This document shows, piece after piece, positions 1 to 9,254 of a DNA stretch of 64,000 nucleotides. Position 1 is the first letter of the stretch, and the number at the start of each line of letters is the position of its first letter. The notes beneath the pieces were generated by a model. That model ran no database searches, was not told the DNA's origin, and was given only the letters and a program-made list of their open reading frames with translations. Origin of the DNA: Bosea sp. 685 (lineage in GTDB: Bacteria; Pseudomonadota; Alphaproteobacteria; Rhizobiales; Beijerinckiaceae); the NCBI RefSeq assembly GCF_031884435.1, contig NZ_CP134779.1:4898001-4962000 (forward strand), read 5' to 3'. The position numbers and the translations under genes are program-made.

Positions 1-438
1 GGCGCGCTCTCGGCCGACCATCTCGAATATCTCGACGAGGCCGGCGTCATCGCCATGGCCAGGGCAGGCACGGTCGCGGTGATCCTGCCGGGCGCCTTCT
101 ATTTCCTGCGCGAGACGCAAAAGCCGCCGATCGCGCTGCTGCGCCAGCATGGCGTGCCGATCGCGCTCGCGACCGACGCCAATCCCGGTTCCTCGCCGCT
201 GACCTCGCCGCTCCTGGTCTTGAACATGGCCTGCACGCTGTTCCGGCTGACGCCGGAGGAGGCGCTGGCCGGCCTGACCCGCAACGCCGCTCAGGCGCTG
301 GGCTTAGGCGACGAGATCGGCACGCTGGAAGCCGGAAAGCGCTGCGACCTGGCGATCTGGGAGATCGAGCGCCCGGCCGAGCTCGCCTACCGCATCGGCT
401 TCAACCCGCTTCACGCCCGCATCTGGAACGGACAATGA
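1..438 (+). CDS. hutI: Imidazolonepropionase, C-terminal part (cut by window edge)
   Basis: Frame 1 is open from the first base to the TGA at 436-438, so about 145 C-terminal residues are visible and the start lies outside the window. HutI hydrolyses imidazolone-5-propionate to N-formimino-L-glutamate in the histidine degradation pathway. The visible part carries the amidohydrolase segment [11 protein letters not shown], whose Asp is a metal ligand in this family, and the usual C-terminal [14 protein letters not shown] beta-sandwich segment. Its stop overlaps the ATG of hutH (ATGA at 435-438), implying translational coupling inside the hut operon. The assignment is firm from motifs and from the following hutHGU genes. 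Confidence 0.93.
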   Translation, partial: GALSADHLEYLDEAGVIAMARAGTVAVILPGAFYFLRETQKPPIALLRQHGVPIALATDANPGSSPLTSPLLVLNMACTLFRLTPEEALAGLTRNAAQALGLGDEIGTLEAGKRCDLAIWEIERPAELAYRIGFNPLHARIWNGQ

Positions 439-1969
439 CCTCGCCTCTCCTGCTCACGCCCGGCCACGCCCCCTGACGCATTGGCGCGACGTGCTCGCCG
501 GCGCCTCGCTCACGCTCGATGCGGCAAGCGCGGGCGCCATCGCCGCAGCCCAGGCGATCGTCGACGACATCGTCGCGGCCGGCACCGTGACCTATGGCGT
601 CAATACCGGCTTCGGTAAGCTCGCCAGCGTGCGCATCGCCGATGCGGACCTCGCGACGCTGCAGCGCAACCTGATCCTGTCGCATGCGGTGGGCACCGGC
701 CCGGCCCTGCCCGACAGCGTGGTGCGCCTGATCCTCGCCATGAAGGCGGCGAGCCTGGCGCGCGGCGCCTCGGGCGTGCGACCCGTCGTGGTCGAGGCGC
801 TGCTCGGCGCGCTCGCGGCCGATGCCTTGCCGGTCGTCCCGGCGAAGGGCTCGGTCGGTGCGTCGGGCGATCTCGCCCCGCTGGCGCATCTGACTGCCGC
901 CCTGATGGGGGTCGGCGAAATCAGGCTGAAGGGCATGGCCCTGCCGGCAGCAGAAGCCCTGTCGCGCATCGGGCAGGCTCCGCTCGCGCTCGGCGCCAAG
1001 GAAGGGCTCGCGCTGATCAACGGCACGCAGGTCTCGACCGCGATCGCGATCACGGCGCTGTCCGAGATCGCGCGCGTCTTCGACGCCGCACTCGTTGCCG
1101 GTGCGCTCTCGGTCGATGCGCTGAAGGGCTCGGACACGCCGTTCGATCCTCGCATTCAGGCGCTGCGTGGCCAGCCCGGCCAGATCAAGGTCGCCGCCAC
1201 CTTGCTGACGCTGATCGCGGGCAGCGAGATCCGCGACAGCCACCGCTTCGGCGACAGCAAGGTGCAAGACCCCTATTCGCTGCGCTGCCAGCCGCAGGTG
1301 ATGGGCGCGGTACGCGACCTCCTCGGCAACGCCGCCGCGACGCTCGGCATCGAGGCCAATGCCGTCACCGACAACCCGCTGGTGCTGGGCCCGGGCGAGA
1401 TCGTCTCCGGCGGCAATTTCCACGCCGAACCGGTCGCCTTTGCGGCCGACATCCTCGCCATGGGACTGTGCGAGATCGGCAATCTCTCGGAGCGGCGCAT
1501 GGCGCTGCTGGTCGACCCGGTGATGAGCGGCCTGCCGCCCTTCCTGGCGCGCGACGCCGGGCTCAACTCCGGCTTCATGATCGCGCAGGTGACGGCCGCC
1601 GCCTTGGCGTCCGAGAACAAGCAGAAGGCCTATCCGGCTTCCGTCGACACCATCCCAACCTCCGCGAACCAGGAGGACCATGTCTCGATGGCGACGCATG
1701 GCGCCTATCGCCTCCTCGACATGGCCAGGAACGCTGCCAGCATCATCGGCATCGAATTGATGGCGGCGGCGGAGGCGATCGAGCATCACCGACCGATGAA
1801 GACGGGGCCGCGGTTGGAGCCGGTGCTGGCCCTGCTGCGCGGCCGGATCGCGCCGCTGACCGCCGACCGCTATCTCGCCCCGGATCTCGCCGCGGCAACG
1901 GACCTCGTGCTGTCAGGCGCGGTCGGTCAGGCGGCGGGGTTGGATGCGTTTGCGGAGTTCGGGGCGTGA
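435..1969 (+). CDS. hutH: Histidine ammonia-lyase, with an apparent frameshift near codon 13
   Basis: HutH converts L-histidine to trans-urocanate and ammonia, the first step of the pathway. The long open frame begins at a GTG at 491 (492 residues) and contains the Ala-Ser-Gly triad that forms the MIO cofactor ([15 protein letters not shown], about residue 124 of that frame). The natural start is probably the ATG at 435, which overlaps the hutI stop. That frame reads [13 protein letters not shown] and hits TGA at 474, while the -1 frame continues [10 protein letters not shown] straight into the main frame. One extra C in the C5 run at 469-473 would restore a protein of about 511 residues, close to the family length. 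The gap may be a sequencing error, a real mutation, or a slippage site. No good ribosome binding site precedes the GTG at 491. Confidence 0.9.
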
Positions 1970-1985
1970 GCCCTCGCAATAACAA

Positions 1986-2143
1986 GCGCGGGGAACCCTC
2001 TCCTGTAAGGAGAGGGCAGGGTGAGGTGTCGGCCGTTGGCCGCGGTGGGCTCGCGTCAGCAGCGGTGAGGTCTGCACTCCACTGGTCCAGGGGCCTACAC
2101 CTCACCCCTGCCCCTCTCCTTACAGGAGAGGGGTTCCCCGCGC
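1986..2143. repeat. Palindromic intergenic repeat, type A (copy 1)
   Basis: Between hutH and hutG, a left arm at 1986-2029 is nearly the inverse of a right arm at 2097-2143. Each arm contains its own small hairpin (CTCTCC...GGAGAG). The outer ends read GCGCGGGGAACC and its complement. Related copies occur at 5434-5687 and, more loosely, at 30834-31039. There is no open frame with convincing coding character here. The element sits inside the hut operon and could fold strongly in the mRNA. Confidence 0.75.
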
Positions 2144-2194
2144 CTTTTCCCATTGGGATGTCGCCCGGCTCCAGGGTCCGACGACACAGCTAGG

Positions 2195-3010
2195 ATGACA
2201 ACCATGACCGACATCGTCACCGTCACCCCGGGCCCCTCGCCTTTCATCCTCTCGATGCCCCATCCCGGCACCGGCTTGCCCGACGAGGTCCGCACCGCTC
2301 TCAACGCGAGCGGCCGCAACGTGCCCGACACGGACTGGCACATGCGCCAGCTCTACGGCTTCACCGAGCGTTTCCAGCCGACACTCGTCGAGGCGGGGCT
2401 CTCGCGCTATGTCATCGACGTCAATCGCGACCCCTCCGGCGTCTCGCTCTATCCCGGGCAGGCGACGACGGAACTCGTCCCGACCACGCGTTTCGACGGC
2501 GAGCCGATCTGGATTGCGCCGCCAGACGCGGCCGAGATCGAGCGTCGGCGACAGGCGTATTTCCAGCCCTATCATGACGCGCTCTCGGCCGAGATCGCAC
2601 GCGTGAAGGCGCTCCATGGCTGGTGCCTGCTCTGGGACTGCCACTCGATCAAATCGGTGATCCCGCGCCTGTTTCCCGGCACGCTGCCGACCTTGAACCT
2701 CGGCACGAATTCGGGCGCGAGCTGCGCGGCGCCCATTGAGTCGGCGGCCGTCGCCGAGATGGCGGGCCAGCCCTTCACCCAGATCGTCAATGGCCGCTTC
2801 AAGGGCGGCTGGATCACGCGCCATTACGGCAAGCCGGCCGAGCAAGTGCACGCGATCCAGATGGAGATCGCGCTCAGCGCCTATCTCACCGACGAGGCGT
2901 CGCCCTGGACCTTCGACGAGGCCAAGGCCGCCAAACTCCAAGCCGCCCTCTCCAGCATCATCGCCGCCGCCCTTGATGCGGCCGCCAGCTTCGAAAAGGC
3001 TCAAGCATGA
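2195..3010 (+). CDS. hutG: N-formylglutamate deformylase
   Basis: This 271-residue protein of the N-formylglutamate amidohydrolase family hydrolyses N-formyl-L-glutamate to glutamate and formate, the last step of the five-step histidine pathway (which also needs HutF, not in this window). Recognisable segments are [13 protein letters not shown] near the N-terminus, [15 protein letters not shown] and the C-terminal [10 protein letters not shown]. The start was set at ATG 2195; ATG 2204 is equally possible. The frame is open further upstream, but that part runs into repeat A. The stop overlaps the hutU start (ATGA at 3007-3010), which supports coupled translation. Confidence 0.92.
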   Translation: MTTMTDIVTVTPGPSPFILSMPHPGTGLPDEVRTALNASGRNVPDTDWHMRQLYGFTERFQPTLVEAGLSRYVIDVNRDPSGVSLYPGQATTELVPTTRFDGEPIWIAPPDAAEIERRRQAYFQPYHDALSAEIARVKALHGWCLLWDCHSIKSVIPRLFPGTLPTLNLGTNSGASCAAPIESAAVAEMAGQPFTQIVNGRFKGGWITRHYGKPAEQVHAIQMEIALSAYLTDEASPWTFDEAKAAKLQAALSSIIAAALDAAASFEKAQA

Positions 3011-4674
3011 CCCGTATCGACAATAGCCGCGTCATCCGTAGCCCGCGCGGCAGCGAGCTCTCGGCCAAGAGCTGGCTGACCGAGGCGCCTTTGCGCATGC
3101 TGATGAACAATCTCGACCCCGATGTCGCGGAGAAGCCGGGCGAGCTCGTGGTCTATGGCGGCATCGGCCGCGCCGCCCGCACCTGGGAGGATTTCGACCG
3201 GATCTGTGCCTCGCTGCGCTCGCTCGAGGCCGATGAGACCTTGCTGGTGCAATCGGGCAAGCCGGTCGGCATCTTCAGGACGCATGCGGACGCGCCGCGC
3301 GTGCTGATCGCCAATTCGAACCTCGTCCCGGCCTATGCCAATTGGGAGCATTTCCACGAGCTCGATAAGCTCGGGCTGATGATGTACGGCCAGATGACGG
3401 CCGGTTCCTGGATCTATATCGGCACGCAAGGCATCGTTCAGGGCACTTACGAGACCTTCGTCGAGATCGGCCGCCAGCATTATGGCGGCTCGCTCAAGGG
3501 CAAATGGATCCTGACCGGAGGCCTGGGCGGCATGGGCGGGGCGCAGCCGCTCGCCGCCACCATGGCCGGCGCCTCGATGATCGCCGTCGAATGCAAGCCC
3601 TCCTCGATCGATTTCCGCCTGCGCACCCGCTATCTCGACGAGAAGGCTGATAACATCGACGAGGCGCTGGAGATCGTCGAGCGCGCCCATCAGCAGGGTA
3701 AGGCGGTCTCGGTCGGTGTGCTCGGCAATGCAGCCGAGGTCTTCCCCGACATGGTCCGCCGCGGCATCCGCCCCGATGTCGTCACCGACCAGACCTCGGC
3801 GCATGACCCGCTCAACGGCTATCTGCCGGCCGGCTGGACGCTGGAGCAGTGGGAGGAGCGTCGGGAGCGCGACCCCGCCGGAACGATCCTGGCGGCCAAG
3901 GAATCGATGGCGACGCATGTGCGCGCCATGCTGGATTTCCAGAAGATGGGCGTGCCGACGCTCGATTACGGCAATAATATCCGCCAGATGGCCAAGGATA
4001 TGGGCGTCGCTGACGCCTTCGATTTCCCCGGCTTCGTGCCAGCCTATATCCGGCCGCTGTTCTGCCGCGGCATCGGGCCGTTCCGCTGGGCCGCGCTCTC
4101 GGGCGACCCCGAGGACATCTACCGCACCGACCAGCGCGTGAAAGAGCTGATGCCGGACGACACCCACCTGCACAACTGGCTCGACATGGCGCGCGAGCGC
4201 ATCCAGTTCCAGGGCCTGCCCGCCCGCATCTGCTGGGTCGGGCTGGGCGACCGGCATCGGCTCGGCCTCGCCTTCAACGAGATGGTGGCGAAGGGCGAGC
4301 TCAAGGCCCCGGTCGTGATCGGCCGCGACCATCTCGATTCAGGCTCCGTCGCCTCGCCCAACCGCGAGACCGAAGCGATGAAGGACGGCTCGGATGCGGT
4401 CTCCGACTGGCCGCTGCTGAATGCGCTGCTCAACACGGCGGGCGGCGCGACCTGGGTCTCGCTGCATCATGGCGGCGGCGTCGGCATGGGCTATTCGCAG
4501 CATTCGGGCGTCGTCATCGTCGCCGACGGCACGCCGGAGGCGGCAAAGAGGCTGGAGCGCGTGCTCTGGAACGACCCGGCGACCGGCGTGATGCGCCATG
4601 CCGATGCGGGCTACGAGATCGCAATCGACTGCGCCAAGGCGAAGGGGCTGAAGCTGCCAGGCATCTTGCGCTGA
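3007..4674 (+). CDS. hutU: Urocanate hydratase
   Basis: The 555 residues match the standard length of urocanase. The enzyme adds water to urocanate to give 4-imidazolone-5-propionate, using tightly bound NAD+. The Gly-rich NAD-binding segment [13 protein letters not shown] is at about residue 170, and the segment [16 protein letters not shown] at about 405-420 holds the conserved active-site Cys. The C-terminal [16 protein letters not shown] is also typical. It overlaps hutG by four bases and is followed two bases later by hutD. The start at 3007 is fixed by the overlap. Confidence 0.97.
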   Translation: MTRIDNSRVIRSPRGSELSAKSWLTEAPLRMLMNNLDPDVAEKPGELVVYGGIGRAARTWEDFDRICASLRSLEADETLLVQSGKPVGIFRTHADAPRVLIANSNLVPAYANWEHFHELDKLGLMMYGQMTAGSWIYIGTQGIVQGTYETFVEIGRQHYGGSLKGKWILTGGLGGMGGAQPLAATMAGASMIAVECKPSSIDFRLRTRYLDEKADNIDEALEIVERAHQQGKAVSVGVLGNAAEVFPDMVRRGIRPDVVTDQTSAHDPLNGYLPAGWTLEQWEERRERDPAGTILAAKESMATHVRAMLDFQKMGVPTLDYGNNIRQMAKDMGVADAFDFPGFVPAYIRPLFCRGIGPFRWAALSGDPEDIYRTDQRVKELMPDDTHLHNWLDMARERIQFQGLPARICWVGLGDRHRLGLAFNEMVAKGELKAPVVIGRDHLDSGSVASPNRETEAMKDGSDAVSDWPLLNALLNTAGGATWVSLHHGGGVGMGYSQHSGVVIVADGTPEAAKRLERVLWNDPATGVMRHADAGYEIAIDCAKAKGLKLPGILR

Positions 4675-4676
4675 CC

Positions 4677-5258
4677 ATGCGCCTGATCCGAGCCAGCGAG
4701 TGCCGCGCCATGCCGTGGAAGAATGGCGGCGGCACCACGACCGAAATCGCCGTGCATCCGCAGGGCGCCTCGCTCGATGCCTTCGACTGGCGCATCTCGA
4801 TGGCGCATGTCGGCGGCGACGGGCCGTTCTCCAGCTTCCCCGGCGTCGACCGGACCCTTGCGGTGCTGCGCGGTGACGGCATCCGCCTCGCCCTCAGTGA
4901 TGGTGAGACGATCACGCTCGACCGGCAAACGGAGCCGTTCGCCTTCGCGGCGGACCGCTCGGTCGCGGGGCAGCTCGTGGCCGGGCCGATCGACGATCTC
5001 AACGTGATGAGCCGGCGTGGCGGCTGGGCTCATGCGATGTGGCGGCTGACGGGGCCGGGACCGCATGCGCTTGATGCCGGTGCGGGCCTGCTCGTCCTCG
5101 TCGCCCATGCCGGCGATTGGAAGGTCACAGAGGCGAGCCGGACCGAAGCGCTCGCGCCCGGCGACAGCGCGCTTCTGGAAGGCCCGGCAAAGGTCGAACT
5201 CAGCGCAGCCGAAGCCGATGGCGAGCTGTTTGTGATCAGTTTGCTGCCATTGGCCTGA
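4677..5258 (+). CDS. hutD: HutD/Ves family cupin protein
   Basis: This 193-residue protein starts with RASECRAMPWKNGGGTTTEI, the signature N-terminus of the HutD family, whose double-stranded beta-helix (cupin) fold may bind a pathway intermediate such as formylglutamate or urocanate. In Pseudomonas, HutD is thought to limit hut operon expression; no catalytic role is established. The ATG at 4677 lies two bases after the hutU stop, so it is the last gene of the operon. Downstream is a 578-bp non-coding stretch of palindromic repeats before the convergent gene at 5837. Confidence 0.88.
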   Translation: MRLIRASECRAMPWKNGGGTTTEIAVHPQGASLDAFDWRISMAHVGGDGPFSSFPGVDRTLAVLRGDGIRLALSDGETITLDRQTEPFAFAADRSVAGQLVAGPIDDLNVMSRRGGWAHAMWRLTGPGPHALDAGAGLLVLVAHAGDWKVTEASRTEALAPGDSALLEGPAKVELSAAEADGELFVISLLPLA

Positions 5259-5266
5259 CGCCATTG

Positions 5267-5354
5267 CGTCATGCTCGCCCTTGTGGCGAGCATCCACGTC
5301 TTGAACACGATCCTCGACCAGCGAAGAGGTGGATGGTCGGGACAAGCCCATGAC
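5267..5354. repeat. Palindromic intergenic repeat, type B (copy 1)
   Basis: The stretch begins CGTCATGCTCG, contains GCATCCACGTCTTGAACAC and ends with GGTCGGGACAAGCCC. The same order is found at 46098-46190; shorter relatives lie at 56534-56625 and 57880-57960. It lies just after hutD in a gap between convergent genes (5259-5836), where I see no gene; open frames there have repeat-like composition. Confidence 0.7.
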
Positions 5355-5433
5355 TGTCCGGTTCGCCGCGAGCACCCGATCGAAAAGCTCGGTTCATCGC
5401 AGGCTTTCCAGCGGGCGGGCACCGATGAGACAG

Positions 5434-5687
5434 GCGCGGGGAACCCCTCTCCGCATCGAAGTCGGGTTCACCCGACTTCGACACTTAAGTTCTGGACTCG
5501 GGCAAGCCCGAGGCCAGTGAGAGGGGCAGGGGTGAGGGCAGGCCAGACAACCAGATCGCGCAAGCGGCTCCGCATCGTCTCCTGCGCTTTCAGGACGAAG
5601 CTGGCGCTGCGGCGCGGTCGCGCCTCAATAATCAGCGGCAGGCCCTCATCCCTGCCCTTCTCCCATCCGGGAGAAGGGTTCCCGCGC
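5434..5687. repeat. Palindromic intergenic repeat, type A (copy 2)
   Basis: The outer arms (GCGCGGGGAACCCCTCTCC at the left, its near inverse ending at 5687) match the type A element at 1986-2143. The interior holds a 10-bp hairpin CGAAGTCGGG/CCCGACTTCG with a 4-base loop (about 5457-5480) and a second hairpin CTCGGG/CCCGAG. Together with the type B copy it fills the gap between convergent hutD and the methyltransferase gene and could end transcription from both sides. That role is inferred. Confidence 0.7.
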
Positions 5688-5836
5688 CCTTCATCCGGCG
5701 CTTCGCGTCACCTTTGCCCGCCAGGGGACAGCCGCGAATGATCCGCTCAGGGGCCTAAACCCCAACCGGACAGCAGTGGGACAAGCCCGACCATGACAAG
5801 CAGCCACGGCTCTTCGCCGCGCCATAACCGCAGCCA

Positions 5837-7039
5837 CTATTGCGGCTGCTCCATATAACCGCGCGTCATCGGCAGCGTATCGAGGCGCTTGGTGAGCTGG
5901 AACTGGAAGACGACGAGGTCGTCATGCCGGAAGCTCGCCTCCGAGGCTGCGAGATAGAACTCCCACATCCGGGCGAAGCGCTCGTCATACATCGCGACCG
6001 CCTCGGCGCGGCGGGCCAGGAAACGCTCGCGCCAGGCCTTCAGCGTCTCCGCATAATGCAGCCGGAGCACCTCGACATCGGAGATGATCAGGCCCTCATG
6101 CTCGACCGCCGCCGTCACCTCCGACATCGCCGGGATGTAGCCGCCCGGGAAGATGTATTTGGCGATGAAGGGGTTGGTCGCGCCGGGCGGCGAACTGCGG
6201 CCGATCGTATGGATCAGCGCGACGCCGTCATCCTTCAACAGCTCCGCGATCTTGCGGAAGAAGGTGCGGTAATAGCCGACGCCGACATGCTCGAACATGC
6301 CGACCGAGACGATCCGATCGAAGCGTTCCGGGACGTCGCGGTAGTCCTGCAGGCGGAAATCGACCGGCAGGCCGGCAGTCGTCGCCCGCTCCCTGGCGAC
6401 AGCGAGCTGCTCCTGCGAGAGCGTCACGCCGGTCACGGCTGCGCCCGTCTCGCGCGCGATCGTCAGGCCGAGCCCGCCCCAGCCCGAACCGATATCGAGC
6501 ACGTGCTGGCCCGGCCTGATCGCGAGCTTGGCCAGGATGTGCCGCTTCTTGGCGATCTGGGCCTCGGCGAGCGAGGTCTGCGGCGTCGGGAAATAGGCGC
6601 AGGAATACTGCATGTCCTCATCGAGGAAGAGCCGGAAGAACGCTGATTTGAGATCATAGTGATGGGCGACATTGCGCCGCGCCCAGCCAAGCGTGTTGTG
6701 CTGGTGGAAGCGCCGGACGCTGGTCCTCAGCTTCGCCAGCGCCCTGACCCAGGCCGTCGGGTGGTTGCGGTGAACACCTGCGACCAGCACGTCCAGCAAA
6801 TCGTAGAGGCTGCCGCGCTCGACCACGACGCGCCCCTCCATCACCGCCTCGCCGAGAGCCAACTCCGGGTCCAGCGCGAGCTGGAGCTCGGTCGGCCGGT
6901 CGGCGATACGCATCCTGAATGCGGGCGTACTCCCCTCCCCGACGGATTGCAGCGATCCATCGGCGAACACAACATCGATCCGCGGCTCCTTCACCAGCCG
7001 CGACAACATCCTTGCGATAAGCGTGCGCATCGGCCCCAC
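5837..7039 (-). CDS. Cyclopropane-fatty-acyl-phospholipid synthase-family methyltransferase
   Basis: This 400-residue protein has the layout of the CFA synthase family: an N-terminal lipid-binding region (1-110) with LGEAVMEGRVVVERGSLYDL, then the SAM-binding core. Motif I, HVLDIGSGWGGLGL, is near residue 180, followed by the typical LSQEQLAVAR and DRIVSVGMFEHVG. Members transfer a methylene or methyl group from SAM to unsaturated fatty acyl chains of membrane phospholipids. It is monocistronic and convergent with the hut operon. ATG 7039 was chosen; ATG 7030 (MRTLIARML) is an alternative. It could be one of several paralogues rather than the housekeeping cfa, so no symbol is given. Confidence 0.88.
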   Translation of the reverse strand: MGPMRTLIARMLSRLVKEPRIDVVFADGSLQSVGEGSTPAFRMRIADRPTELQLALDPELALGEAVMEGRVVVERGSLYDLLDVLVAGVHRNHPTAWVRALAKLRTSVRRFHQHNTLGWARRNVAHHYDLKSAFFRLFLDEDMQYSCAYFPTPQTSLAEAQIAKKRHILAKLAIRPGQHVLDIGSGWGGLGLTIARETGAAVTGVTLSQEQLAVARERATTAGLPVDFRLQDYRDVPERFDRIVSVGMFEHVGVGYYRTFFRKIAELLKDDGVALIHTIGRSSPPGATNPFIAKYIFPGGYIPAMSEVTAAVEHEGLIISDVEVLRLHYAETLKAWRERFLARRAEAVAMYDERFARMWEFYLAASEASFRHDDLVVFQFQLTKRLDTLPMTRGYMEQPQ

Positions 7040-7187
7040 CTCATGGCAGCACCCCTTTGGAAATAAGATGGCAACCGACTAGCGCAATAAAATAGCCCTT
7101 TTGGTGCAATTCCGACCATCGCCAGCCGCATGTCGGACAGGCAACCGGGCGCCAGATATGCCGGGAGGTTCTAAGAGCACCTCAACG

Positions 7188-7973
7188 CTAGTGGACCTCC
7201 GCCGCCAGCACAGCCTCGACGCGGATCTCCTCGACCAGCCGCTCCTTCAGCGCCACGAATTCCGGGCTCGTCTTGATGGTGTAGGGACGCGGATGAGGCA
7301 GATCGACCGCGATATCGGCCTTGATCCGGCCGGGCCGGGCGCTCATCACCACGACGCGCGAACCGACGAAGATCGCCTCCTCGATATCGTGGGTGACGAA
7401 GAGCACGGTCTTCTGCTCGCGCTCCCAGATGCCGAGCAGCATCTCCTGCATCAAGGCGCGGGTCTGGTTGTCGAGCGCCCCAAAAGGCTCGTCGAGCAGC
7501 AGGATCTTGGGATCGTTGGCGAGCGCGCGCGCAATCGCGGTGCGCTGCTGCATGCCGCCCGAGAGCTGTTTCGGGAAATGATCGACGAAGGCGGAGAGCC
7601 CGACGCGGCCGGCCCAGTCGCGGGCAAGATCGAGCCGCTCGCGCTCGGGCACGCCCTTCTCGCGCAGGCCGAAGGCAATGTTCTCGATCACCGTCAGCCA
7701 GGGAAACAGCGTGTAGCTCTGGAAAACGAAGCCGCGATCGGCGCCCGGCCCGGAGACAGGCGCACCGTCGAGCAGGATGCGGCCTTCGCTTGCCGTCTCC
7801 AACCCGCCGATGATGCGCAGCAGCGTGGATTTTCCGCAGCCCGACGGACCCAGAATCGTGATGAAGTCGTTATCGGCGACGCTGAGCGTCGTCGGCGTCA
7901 GAGCCCGCGTCGGCTGGCCGCCGCGCTGGGCCGGAAAGACCTTGCCGACATTCTCGATGATCAGCTTGCTCAT
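7188..7973 (-). CDS. ABC transporter ATP-binding protein, NitT/TauT type
   Basis: This 261-residue ATPase has Walker A GPSGCGKST (42-50), Q-loop near 85, signature LSGGMQQR (137-144) and Walker B ILLLDEP (157-163) with the family's FGALDNQTR. It would power the inner-membrane permease encoded just upstream (7970-8743). Its ATG at 7971-7973 overlaps the permease stop (ATGA, four bases), so I prefer it to the in-frame ATG 12 bases upstream. The family imports nitrate, taurine, sulfonates, bicarbonate or thiamine precursors; the substrate cannot be told from this subunit. Confidence 0.93.
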   Translation of the reverse strand: MSKLIIENVGKVFPAQRGGQPTRALTPTTLSVADNDFITILGPSGCGKSTLLRIIGGLETASEGRILLDGAPVSGPGADRGFVFQSYTLFPWLTVIENIAFGLREKGVPERERLDLARDWAGRVGLSAFVDHFPKQLSGGMQQRTAIARALANDPKILLLDEPFGALDNQTRALMQEMLLGIWEREQKTVLFVTHDIEEAIFVGSRVVVMSARPGRIKADIAVDLPHPRPYTIKTSPEFVALKERLVEEIRVEAVLAAEVH

Positions 7974-8743
7974 CGAGCCGCCCATGGAAACAGGCGCTGG
8001 TTGACCGCCTTGAACAGGAAATCCGAGACCAGGCCGATCAGCCCGATGACGATGATGCCGAAGATGATCTGGCCGGTGTTCAGCAGCGCCTGGCTGTCGG
8101 TGATCATGTGGCCGATGCCCGATGACGAGCCGATCAATTCGGCAACGATGACATAGGTCCAGGCCCAGCCGAGCACGAGGCGGAAGATCTCGGCGATCTC
8201 GGGGGCGGCATTGGGCAGGAGCACGCGCCTGACCACTGAGCTGTCGCTGGCGCCCAGCGTATAGGCGGCATCGACGAGATCGCGCCGAACGCCGCCAACC
8301 GCGACCGCAATCATCAAGATGAGCTGGAAGACCGAGCCGATGAAGATGACGAGCAGCTTCTGCGCCTCGCCGATGCCGGCCCAGAGGATCAGCAGCGGAA
8401 TGAAGGCCGAGGCCGGCAGATAGCGCGCGAAGGAGACGAAGGGTTCGAGGAACGCCTCGACCGGCTTGTAGGCGCCCATCAGGATACCGAGCGGCAAGGC
8501 GACGATGACCGCCAGCACGAAGCCGCCGATGACGCGCCAGATCGTCATGCCGATATCGAAGGCGAAGCCGTACTGGACCAGCAGGCTATAGCCTTCCCGC
8601 AGCATGGTGAGTGGGTCGGCCAGGAACAGCCGCTGCACATAGCCGCCGAAGGTCGCGGCGGACCAGGCCAGGACGAACAGTGCGAAGAAGGCGACGCCGT
8701 AGCCGACCCTTGCGCCGCCGGAGACCGGCTGAAGCGGTTTCAT
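7970..8743 (-). CDS. ABC transporter permease, NitT/TauT type
   Basis: This 257-residue integral membrane protein has about six hydrophobic helices and an EAA-type cytoplasmic loop (AAYTLGASDSSVVRRVLLPNAA) that contacts the ATPase. It belongs to the SsuC/TauC/NrtB permease family. The start overlaps the stop of the DNA glycosylase gene upstream (ATGA at 8740-8743), and its own stop overlaps the ATPase start, so the last three genes of the operon are translationally chained. The substrate is unknown. Confidence 0.93.
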   Translation of the reverse strand: MKPLQPVSGGARVGYGVAFFALFVLAWSAATFGGYVQRLFLADPLTMLREGYSLLVQYGFAFDIGMTIWRVIGGFVLAVIVALPLGILMGAYKPVEAFLEPFVSFARYLPASAFIPLLILWAGIGEAQKLLVIFIGSVFQLILMIAVAVGGVRRDLVDAAYTLGASDSSVVRRVLLPNAAPEIAEIFRLVLGWAWTYVIVAELIGSSSGIGHMITDSQALLNTGQIIFGIIVIGLIGLVSDFLFKAVNQRLFPWAAR

Positions 8744-9249
8744 GCGGCGGCTCCCATGGTGCCAGCGACCGACGCCAGTTCCCGCCAGGGCTCGATCGAC
8801 CAGAAGCCGGCAGCAGCGCCCGAGGTCGAAGGCAGGACGAAGGCTGCCGTTTTCGCGATTTTCACCGCTTGCAGGCCGTAGGAGATCGCCGGTCCCGGAA
8901 GGCCGAGAGCCGTTTGCGCCGCCCGCTTGCCGTTGAAGGCGACGATGGCTGGGGCATGTGCCCTGATCTTGCTCATGAAGCCCTCGACATCGAAATGGGA
9001 TCGCAGCAAGGCGGCGTCCGGCCCCGACGTCGCCTTGGCGACGTCGGTCAAGCCGATGCCGTATCGCGGCAGATCGCGGAAATCCATCGGGCGGAGCTGC
9101 TCGGTGATCAGCCCGACCTCATGCAGGGTTTTCCAGAACTTGTTGCCCGGCCCGGCATAATAGGCCCCGCGACGCGCCGAGACCGCTCCGGCTTGCGTGC
9201 CGCAGAACACGATACGCAAGCCGGGGCGCAAGATATCGGGCAGGATCAC
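8740..9249 (-). CDS. Mug/TDG-like DNA glycosylase inside an ABC transporter operon
   Basis: The 169-residue product resembles mismatch-specific uracil/thymine DNA glycosylases: LRPGLRIVFCGTQAGAVSAR at the N-terminus, then YYAGPGNKFWKTLHEVGL, ending with VLPSTSGAAAGFW where the family has NPSG. Motif I is GTQAG instead of the Mug GINPG, so the usual Asn position is Gln and activity may differ. GTG at 9247-9249 is the likely start: it lies five bases after the binding-protein stop, and the open frame upstream overlaps that gene. The stop overlaps the permease start. It would excise damaged or mismatched bases in the cytoplasm. A repair enzyme here is odd; its presence may simply reflect co-transcription. 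Confidence 0.8.
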   Translation of the reverse strand: MILPDILRPGLRIVFCGTQAGAVSARRGAYYAGPGNKFWKTLHEVGLITEQLRPMDFRDLPRYGIGLTDVAKATSGPDAALLRSHFDVEGFMSKIRAHAPAIVAFNGKRAAQTALGLPGPAISYGLQAVKIAKTAAFVLPSTSGAAAGFWSIEPWRELASVAGTMGAAA

Positions 9250-9254
9250 CCGGT

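Noticed and set aside
5259..5836. Several open frames of 60-150 codons in the hutD/methyltransferase gap
   Set aside because: They run through inverted repeats, lack ribosome binding sites and codon bias, and have Arg/Ser/Pro-rich products.
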